Source of the DNA: Larix kaempferi
Taxonomy: Eukaryota; Streptophyta; Pinopsida; Pinales; Pinaceae
Assembly (NCBI GenBank): GCA_027924585.1
Contig: BSBM01001067.1
Coordinates: forward strand, 5,974,501-6,038,500
Direction: 5' to 3'
DNA: 64,000 bases
Part shown: piece by piece, positions 57,156 through 64,000 of the stretch
Layout of the letters: each line of letters opens with the position of its first letter
Numbering within the stretch: position 1 is the stretch's first letter
Position numbers and translations under genes: made by a program
The notes under the pieces: generated by a model
Databases searched by the model: none
The model's input: the letters and a program-made list of their open reading frames with translations, nothing else
What the model was told of the DNA's origin: nothing

Positions 57156-58279
57156 CTTACTTAAAATCCAAAGAAATGCAAATCCTACAAAAGCACCTTT
57201 CTTAAACACCACAATACATGTAAACACCACAATACATTATTTCTTAATAGTGGTGATATTGTACTTTTGTACATATCTAAGTGTATAATTAAATATAATT
57301 ATATAATATAATATGAAAGTCTAACAATTAGTGAAGAGTGGATTCATCAATTAGTGATTGCTTTGTTTTATTGGTATGTGATTGATGATGTATAAAAATG
57401 AAAAAAAAACATCTCTAACTTCATATATTTTAAGAAATGGCAAGAACTAAGCCTCAAATCATACCAATCGCACTAAATAGCATGTGCATTGCATGTGTGA
57501 ATTAATAAAGATTCAAAACCTAGAAGCTGAGAATGTAGGAGAAAAATGATAGATACTCTAGTCTTGTAGCTACTCATTTCACAATCTTATTGTAACATGA
57601 AAGATTGAGTTTGAAGGTTGATGTTATGGTAGAGTAGTTGAATGGAGTGGAAAGTTTGCAAATAACTCATGTATTTGTCTTCAGTCCTGGAGTAGAGCAC
57701 CTTTAGACCATTTCCTTCTAGTAACAAATAAGTCATTTTCTAAGCACATGATAATCATAAAATGGTTCTAACCAAGAAATGATATCCTCCTTACTTGCAA
57801 CAAGTATGTGTATAAGTTAGTTGGTGACTTTGGTTGGTATGTCTCTATTCTAAATGAATATGGAGGCGTCCCTCATTGTCTGCATGGTAAAGATGTGGAA
57901 AGGAATTTTGGAAAAGACTAAAAATTTGGTTATGTAAATATTCATGGAGAGAGTAGGGAAAGCATCAAAAGCTACCCAATTTATGGGAAAGGTGGAATTG
58001 CTGGCAAACAAGAAAGAGGATTTTAATCTTGTATTTGATCAGAAGCCTTGTAGAATCATGTATGTTCTTTCCCAAGGTGAACAATGACTAGTTATGACAG
58101 CTTGAAAAGTGCAATCTGAAGAGTTGAACTAGCATAAATTTATGGCAACATATTGTGGCATGTACAACAATCCTGTAGCAACAAGGCATGACAGCGAATA
58201 GTCTCAGATCTGGAAGAAATTTTGAAGCTTTCCTTATATAGCACATTCACATGAATGAAGATCGTACACAAGCAAATAT
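57156..58279. other. CACTA interior, unassigned, with first copy of a direct repeat
   Basis: No clear gene. 57842-58012 is repeated at 59505-59660 in the same direction (CTATTCTAAATGAA..TGGAGG, GCATCAAAAGCTACCCAATTT). A broken plus reading near 58070-58200 (VQSEELN, KFMATYCGMYNNPVATRHDSE) looks protein-like but is not identified. Confidence 0.4.
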
Positions 58280-58640
58280 TAAAATTCCCACCAAGGTGTC
58301 ACATGAAAGAGAAATATGTGCCAGTCATTGAATATGCTCTCCAAGCTAATAAAATACTCGCCAAGCTAAGGAGTATTACCACCAAGCTAAATTTCCACCA
58401 AGAAAATGCCTGCATGCCATGAGAAAATGCCAGTAGGCCATGAGAAAATGCCCACAAGCAATGGGAAATTCCTTCCATGCATAAGAAATGCTTTCCAGAA
58501 AAGAGGAAATTCCCACCATGAAGGTAGAAATGCTCACTACTCATGAAGGAAATGTACACAATAGCCACCATTGATGAGGAAATTCCCTCCAAGCATGAGG
58601 AAATGTATACTAGGTAATGAAGAAATGACCACAACTCTTG
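58280..58640. repeat. Degenerate tandem repeats (CATGAGAAAATGCC type)
   Basis: Variants of CATGAGAAAATGCC, CATGAGGAAATTCC and CACCAAGCTAA recur every 15-35 bp. This explains the 111-codon minus frame here, which is repeat-driven. Confidence 0.55.
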
Positions 58641-60080
58641 AAGGGAAATCGAATTACAAAGAATGCATGCAAACAGAAATCAAATTTGAAGTTAAATGTT
58701 GATGGGGTTCAACATTTTCCTAAGAGACTTGAATTTGTCTAGCATCATCATGCCCAAGTGGATTTCCAGTCTCATATATATGCTAATAAGAGAACTGCAA
58801 ATCCTGAAATTGTTACACATGAATGGGAAATGACATATGATGCAACAATTACTAAAATAAAGTGGGAAGATACACTATTTGATCATAATAGACATTGACA
58901 TCCATTGGCACACTTTCAAGGGAACTTGTGGACTGGCTTGTGATAGAATTGGATTAGTTCTCAAGGGTAGATTGAAAATAGTTTTTAGGAAATCTCTAAC
59001 GCTGATTTCTGGACATAATTTGGATAAGGGTTGAGCCACTTGGTTGCAAACCTTAAGATAGATACTCTATTGACATTATCTGAAGATAAAATTGGCTTAT
59101 CCAATATGAATTTGATAGTAGATATGTGAAGGATCTTCTTGCATAAATTTGAAAAGAAAGGAAGGGCTTAACTTTTTGTGGCCCTCATTTAGTAGGATTA
59201 TGGAAACATGGATATGGCTATGGCATTGACTACATTGGACTCAGCCAAGAAATGGTCTTAGAGTTGGAAAATCGTCAATGATAGGGGATAATGCCAAGAT
59301 AATATCAAAACCCTTTGGAGAAATTGAAAATTCGATGGACCCCATGCATGTTTTGTATCCTTCAAATAAATCATTGGTCGTTGTTGAGTTTCCTATTTTA
59401 GATGCCCTAAAGTAAATTATGTTTTCTCTATAAACCAACTTCCTTAATTTCATCATCAACTGTTCGATTTCTGTAATGTGAAACAATGAAATATCAGGTG
59501 CTATCCTCTATTCTAAATGAAATTGGAGGAATCCCTCATTGTCTGCATAGTAAATAGGTGGAAAGGCATTTTGGTTCTGTAAATATTCGTGGAGAGATTA
59601 GGGAAAGCATCAAAAGCTACCCAATTTCCGGGAAAGGTGGAACTGCTAGAAAACCAAAAGATGGATGGTCATCAAATTCTCTTATTTCACTAAAGAGAGA
59701 GACACCAAATACCTAATAATTCAAGCCACCTCAAGCAAGCTCAACACCGTTTCTATTTTGGAAATTCGGTTGTACAAACATAGGAAAAAACTAAACATAC
59801 ATGAAAGCATAAAGGCCAGTACTGGAGACAAGTAAAGGGTTGGAAATTTTTGCAACTAAAGTTTGAGAGAGGCCGTGAGGGCCACTGGATTTTTCCATAG
59901 ACCAATAAATCAATCTAGAGTATTCATCTCCCACATGGAATAATCTATCTTCTATAGGGGGGAAATGGTCTCTTTGATCCTACTATCAATTTAGACTTTT
60001 TTACATAACATGATTCACAATTTGACGAAGTTGTTCAAATCAGTCAAGCTAGGGCGCAAGAAGGCACCAAATGTGAATCA
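58641..60080. other. CACTA interior, unassigned, with second copy of a direct repeat
   Basis: Holds 59505-59660, the partner of 57842-58012. No gene supported; short minus frame 59241-59486 is unidentified. Confidence 0.4.
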
Positions 60081-60353
60081 GTGGAAGCTAAAATAGATAT
60101 TCAACATACTACTAAGAAGCATGAATATAAAGGTGATAGCAGTGTATCTCAAACAGCTGAAGTATTAGGTGAAGACATAAATTTTGAGGTTGAACTGAAA
60201 TGCCACCAAGATCAAAATAAGGGCGTTGCTACAAAGTCAAGGGAAGGGAGGTTCTTTATACCATGGAAAAAATCATTTGGATGGGATCAATTGCCTCCAT
60301 CTTGGAGGATTTCCCACACCAAGATGGAGTTGAGTAATGGCCAAAGTGTGTAA
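60081..60353 (+). CDS. Hypothetical frame in CACTA interior, 90 codons
   Basis: ATG to TAA with acidic and polar composition (EVLGEDINFEVELKCHQDQN, then FIPWKKSFGWDQLPPSW). No domain recognised. It could be an exon of another captured gene. The phrase GAGGATTTCCCACACCAAG near 60305 recurs near 60620. Confidence 0.25.
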   Translation: MEAKIDIQHTTKKHEYKGDSSVSQTAEVLGEDINFEVELKCHQDQNKGVATKSREGRFFIPWKKSFGWDQLPPSWRISHTKMELSNGQSV

Positions 60354-60950
60354 TGCCCGTCAATGTTAATGCACGTCGATGTTAATGCAATTTGAGGTTT
60401 GAGAGAGAAAAAATGGGAGATGGGAGAAGTGTGTAAGGCTTGTCGACTTTGCAAACTCAATCATGTAAATTCTTCAAACATAATAAAACTTGTAGAGGTG
60501 TGAGCATTTTACCAAATACATTGTAGGGTTTAGGGTATCTCCTCTGCTCCTTTGCTCCTGTCGATTTCCCACGCCAAAAGAGGATTTCACACTTGCCCAC
60601 GCCAGAAGAGGATTGCACGTGGAGGATTTCCCATGCCAAGATTTTGGGATGGAGATCAATGTTGGTGTTTTTGGGAAGGAGAATGCTATCAAGATTCAGA
60701 TGAAAGGGGAGGGTCACAATGGTCCAAACTTACCACAGCCATTCGACATCTTCGAAACCCTTGCAGACAAGAACCACCCATGCCCCAACTCGCTACTCCA
60801 AATATAACCACTCACCCTGCCATAGAAACAGAACAGGGTTAACACCATTCCATCATGAATACAAATGAATAAACGAATCAAAACGAAATTTATGGATAGA
60901 TCAGCTGGATTGAACAAACCACTTACCAGGTTGTTGTTCCATGAGCGGCA
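60354..60950. repeat. Short-repeat region
   Basis: CCACGCCAAAAGAGGATTTC, CCACGCCAGAAGAGGATTGC and GGAGGATTTCCCATGCCAAG follow one another near 60570-60640. Plus and minus frames across 60457-60998 overlap and are not supported. Confidence 0.4.
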
Positions 60951-60959
60951 CACATTCCT

Positions 60960-61330
60960 TATAACCACCATAACGTTCCTTATAACCACCATAACCATCA
61001 GGGAACGCCTGAGCTATGCTCATGGCACAGGCCCCATGACCACCAACGTTAAACCACTACAGGAGCTCTGCCTCCTCCCAAAACTCAAAACAAGTACGAA
61101 ATGACAAATGAACAAGCCTGCAAGCAACGAAATCATGGAGTTTTTCCACACTAGCTATAACCACCATAACGATCAGGGCACGCTTGAGCTATGCTCATGG
61201 CGTAGGCCCCATGACCATGGCCAGCGTTAAACCACTATAGCAACTCTGCCTCCTCCCAAAACTCAAAACAACGAAATGACAAATGAACAAGACAAACAAC
61301 CAAATCGTGGAGTTTTGCCACACTAGCTAG
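60960..61330. repeat. 175-bp tandem duplication
   Basis: ATAACCACCATAACCATCAGG at 60982 recurs as ATAACCACCATAACGATCAGG at 61157, and both copies continue through GAGCTATGCTCATGGC, GCCCCATGACCA, CTCTGCCTCCTCCCAAAACTC and GAAATGACAAATGAACAAG. No coding frame is shared. Confidence 0.7.
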
Positions 61331-61419
61331 CTGGGTACATTTCGATTTTAGGTTTTAGTTAAATTTTGCCAAGTGTTTAAATTTTTGCACGCACTTCATA
61401 TAGTGACTATGTCCCTTTT

Positions 61420-61571
61420 CAATGATATCCGCAGGCCGTCGAATATCTGACTGCCAATTATATCAATTTATTTTTTTTTCATCAAATTTCATAATTGTGA
61501 AGGTGAAATTCGATGCCACCGACCTTTTCGACGGATGTTGTCATCGGATTTCAGCCTCAAATCTTGTACTG
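61420..61571. repeat. Right subterminal region of the CACTA-like element
   Basis: CCGTCGAATATCTGAC, CCACCGACC, TTCGACGGATG and CATCGGATTT mirror the left-end GTCGGAT motifs. It ends TACTG next to AAC. Confidence 0.55.
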
Positions 61572-61574
61572 AAC

Positions 61575-62806
61575 CTATAGAGTTCACTACGCAATAGAAG
61601 AAGCAGCTGGTAGTCATAGCATCAAACTTCACTATCATAGTAGGACAACTATACAAGTTGGGACCAGATGAAGTGTTGCACAGATGTGTGTTGGAGCATG
61701 AGAAGCCATTCATATTGGCTGATGCACATTCAGGTGTATCGGGAGTTCATTACGTAGGAAGAGCTACTGCGCAGAAGATATTGCAAGTAGGGCTATGGTG
61801 GCCTACAATTCATAAAGATTCAAAGGAACATTGCCAAAGTTGCGATGTCTTTCAGAGGATAGGAAGGCCATCGCGAAGAGATGAAATGTCGTTGAATCTG
61901 CAATTGACCCTAAAAGCATTTGAGAAATGGTCCATTGATTTCGTGGGATCTATTAACCCACCGGGAAAGAGGACTGGTGCAAGATATATTATCACCGCGA
62001 CTGATTATCTCACTAGATGGGTAGAGGCTAAACCAGTGAAGGACTGTGGCGCAGCCACTGCCGCGCAGTTCATCTTTGAGAACATCCTTACCAGATTTGG
62101 TTGCCCAAAGATTTTAATGAGTGATCAAGGGACTCACTTTTTTAATAGAACTATTGAAGCCCTTACTGAAGAGTTCCACATTTATCATCAGAGGAGTACA
62201 CCGTACCATCCTCAAGCCAATGGAACAGTTGAATCTTTCAACAAGGTACTGGAGAATGCACTGACAAAGGTATGCAATGTAAACAGGGATGATTGGGATC
62301 TGCGCATTCCAGCTATGTTATGGGCATATAGGACCACTTGCAAGAAGTTAATAGGCCATACACCTTTCAGATTGGCCTATGGACAGGAAGTTGTGATCCC
62401 TATGGAGTATATTGTACCCAACTTAAGGATAGCTGCATTCACAAGCATGGAAGATCAAGAGACAATAGAAGAAAGGCTTCTACACTTGGTTGGATCGGAG
62501 GAAGATCGCTTCATCACAAGCTTTCACCAGCAAGTGAAAAAAGACAGAGAAAAAGCATGCCATGATCGCCATATCAAGAACAAGTCCTTTCAAGTAGGTG
62601 ACCTTGTCCTCCTGTATGATAGCAAGTTTATCAAGTTTCTTGGAAAATTTAGAATTCATTGGCTTGGACCATATACTATTATGCATGTTACTAAAGGTGG
62701 CGTAGCTCAGTTAGCCACGTTAGTTGGAGATAACTTACTAGGTTTGGTGAATGGAAGTAGACTAAAACCTTATCGAGATAGTCCTACTTCGCAGAACCCT
62801 CAGTGA
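61575..62806 (+). pseudogene. Gypsy element E integrase, long open frame
   Basis: Resumes pol directly after the CACTA-like element in the same phase. One TAG near 61595 interrupts TTQ.KKQLVV; from 61658 to a TGA at 62804 there are about 380 uninterrupted codons. Features in order: H2C2 zinc finger with [13 protein letters not shown], catalytic core at [16 protein letters not shown] (Asp), LMSDQGTHF (Asp) and NGTVESFNK (Glu), then the C-terminal [14 protein letters not shown] and [13 protein letters not shown], a GPY/F-type module. All key residues are present, so this domain alone could still fold if translated. Confidence 0.9.
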
Positions 62807-63610
62807 TCGAAAGAGAAGGAAATTTCTAAGTGTCAAGTACATTGGAAATTGGGCACTAGAAATGCAAAAGAGTCTATACACAATTTTGGTCTGAAGCGCA
62901 CAGTTGATGGAAAGGATGCATGTACCGCGCAGCACTAGTCGAGATGTGAAGCTGCGTGGATAAAAAAAAAATGAATGAAAATGAAGGGGAAAACAACACT
63001 GCACAGTTGCGAAGCTCAAAATGTAGCTGCGTAGACCAAATGGAACAGAACAACTGCGACGAACGAGAAGCTATGATGCGAGGAATAAGGCGGAACCGCA
63101 ACTGCGAAGTTAAAGAAGAAGCACACATGCGCAAGAATCCTCTGCCAGAACTGTCAGTGCATCGTGACGGAAAAAGGTAACCGTGACAACTGTCGGTCGG
63201 TTAGTGGGCCGTTATCCAAAATGACGGCACCGACAAGATCCTACATTAATACGAAATCTGGCCAGTAGAGCACAATTAAGAATGAAATGACCAAGATCAT
63301 ACCATGATCCGGCCAACTGACGTAGTACTTGAGGGCTGATTTAACTGTCACATAGTCTGGCAACACCGACAGCTTTCAACATTTAACGAAATAGCACTTG
63401 ATCAGGGTTAATGATTGGTGGAAGTGACCGAGATCTCAGGGGAGATCTGGCCGAAGGATACGGCATTGAATGAACCAGTAACAGTTAATTAACACGTTCA
63501 AGGCTAGTAGCACCTATAAATACTCATCATCCAGGAACTTACGAGATTTTATCGTGTTTCCAAAGAGTCCAGAGCATTAGCAGCTACAGAGCCGAGCAGT
63601 CTGTAAGTGC
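62807..63610 (+). promoter_or_regulatory. Non-coding DNA with TATA-like box before a downstream ORF
   Basis: No gene in 800 bp after integrase; GCGCAG and TGCGAAG words continue the element E bias. A TATAAAT lies at 63515-63521 in CACCTATAAATACTC, about 90 bp before the ATG at 63611. This could be the promoter of the 3' LTR or a separate promoter for the next ORF. I could not find a copy of this DNA near the 5' end of E. Confidence 0.4.
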
Positions 63611-64000
63611 ATGAGTGAACCACTAACCATTGACGAAGTATTAACAATATTCAGGCAGTCGGGGTTTAAGGGAGTCATGTCGGCACCTGCCGAGAAACCT
63701 ACAGTAGAGAAAGGTGCCTCATCCAGGAGCTCTACAAGGCATGCAGAGATGAAGAAAGATAAGCACCAGGCTATAGAGCAGGAAGAGCCGAAGGCAGTAA
63801 AGCCACAGACACCAATCGTGGCTCAAGAACGACCCATCCATATCGTCCCTGAATACATTCCACCTCAGTGAGATGATGCACCTATTGTCATCCTTGAGAA
63901 AAATGTTGTTTATGAGATTCTGACACCGCCCATATCTAGTCAGGTGAGGGTTGTAGGAGACCTCTTAGGGAAAGTGGAACACTGCAAGTTTGAAGACCAT
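63611..64000 (+). pseudogene. ORF downstream of integrase, runs off the window
   Basis: ATG at 63611 opens MSEPLTIDEVLTIFRQSGFK, then a Lys/Glu/Pro-rich stretch (EEPKAVKPQTPIVAQERP). A TGA near 63869 follows PEYIPPQ, and the same frame stays open after it (DDAPIVILEKNVVYEILTPP) to the window edge. No transmembrane segment or signal peptide is seen, so it is not env-like as far as visible. It could be an additional element E protein or the first ORF of a following element. Confidence 0.4.

Larger units (their letters stand above)
53955..61571. mobile_element. CACTA-like element, 7.6 kb, carrying gene fragments, no transposase seen
   Basis: Left end CACTAGG, right end ...TACTG (CAGTA inward, one change from CACTA). 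The inward sequences share TTTGA..C..AAATCC about 11-25 bp from each end. Flanks are AAC at 53952-53954 and 61572-61574, the 3-bp duplication typical of CACTA elements. Removing element plus one AAC leaves the gypsy E pol frame unbroken at the junction. Both ends carry many GTCGGAT/ATCCGAC motifs. No TPase or TNPA-like frame was found, so it needed a transposase from elsewhere. Interior: BTB, armadillo-like and SAWADEE-like fragments and several repeats. Confidence 0.65.

Noticed and set aside
58299-58634. 111-codon minus frame resembling a membrane protein
   Set aside because: Produced by degenerate CATGAGAAAATGCC repeats; the repeated peptide has no independent support.
57842-59660. TRIM element with 160-bp LTRs
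   Set aside because: No TG...CA ends, primer site or target duplication could be shown, so it is listed only as a direct repeat.
54301-61420. CACTA transposase gene
   Set aside because: No frame of adequate length or with DDE-like or TNPA-like features was found in the interior.
61658-62806. Integrase as evidence for a live gypsy element
   Set aside because: The domain is open, but RT lacks a catalytic Asp, protease lacks its Asp, gag and pol have many stops, and 7.6 kb interrupts pol.
63611-64000. Env-like protein downstream of integrase
   Set aside because: No signal peptide, membrane segment or fusion-like motif is visible in the part present.

Overview
The window looks like nuclear DNA of a land plant, probably a gymnosperm such as a conifer. 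The reasons are spliced coding fragments with GT/AG borders, iMet-type primer-binding sites, many old and diverged Ty1/copia and Ty3/gypsy elements nested in one another, CACTA-type DNA transposons, and very low gene density. The species is inferred, not read from the sequence. I found no bacterial gene, rRNA gene, functional tRNA gene or CRISPR array, and no clearly intact host gene.

Layout. 1-2.2 kb: two tRNA-related SINE-like fragments, an AT-rich block, a G-rich 41-bp minisatellite and an 83-bp satellite whose unit holds a 7-bp inverted repeat. 2.2-6.8 kb: essentially empty. 6.9-12.2 kb: a SET-domain-like frame broken by one stop, then a decayed multi-exon gene resembling plant transposon proteins. 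It ends in three tandem copies of a 66-nt exon and a short terminal exon; a solo LTR lies between the two parts. 12.2-16.5 kb: nothing recognisable. 16.5-25.0 kb: a minus-strand non-autonomous LTR element (A, target-site duplication CAAGG). A complete but dead copia element (B) sits in its left LTR, and an 889-bp tandem duplication spans the B/A junction. 25-29.6 kb: no gene. 29.6-34.4 kb: a minus-strand copia relic (F) with a small CACTA-like insertion in it. 34.4-39.95 kb: a minus-strand LTR element (C) with a private gag-position ORF, a solo LTR inside it, and a CACTA end in its right LTR. 40.7-42.3 kb: an RNase H relic and a coiled-coil frame. 42.9-46.2 kb: a copia element (D) cut off after integrase. 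46.2-64 kb: a gypsy element (E) in pieces.

Element E can be followed as one degenerate polyprotein: a gag with five zinc-knuckle-like motifs, protease, a second gag-like segment, RT, RNase H and a still-open integrase of about 380 residues. It was broken by a 508-bp insertion, a 236-bp frame-shifting duplication, scattered stops and a 7.6-kb CACTA-like element at 53955-61571 with a 3-bp duplication (AAC). The insertion point is in frame on both sides.

The most interesting object is that 7.6-kb element. No transposase is visible in it, but it carries fragments that look like captured host genes: a BTB/POZ exon with both splice borders, an inverted partial copy of that exon, an armadillo/HEAT-like exon, and a foldback of about 0.4-kb arms containing a SAWADEE/Tudor-like fragment. 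It is therefore a candidate gene-capturing (Pack-type) CACTA element able to form hairpin RNA. The second candidate is an extra ORF downstream of integrase, preceded by a TATA-like box and running off the right edge.
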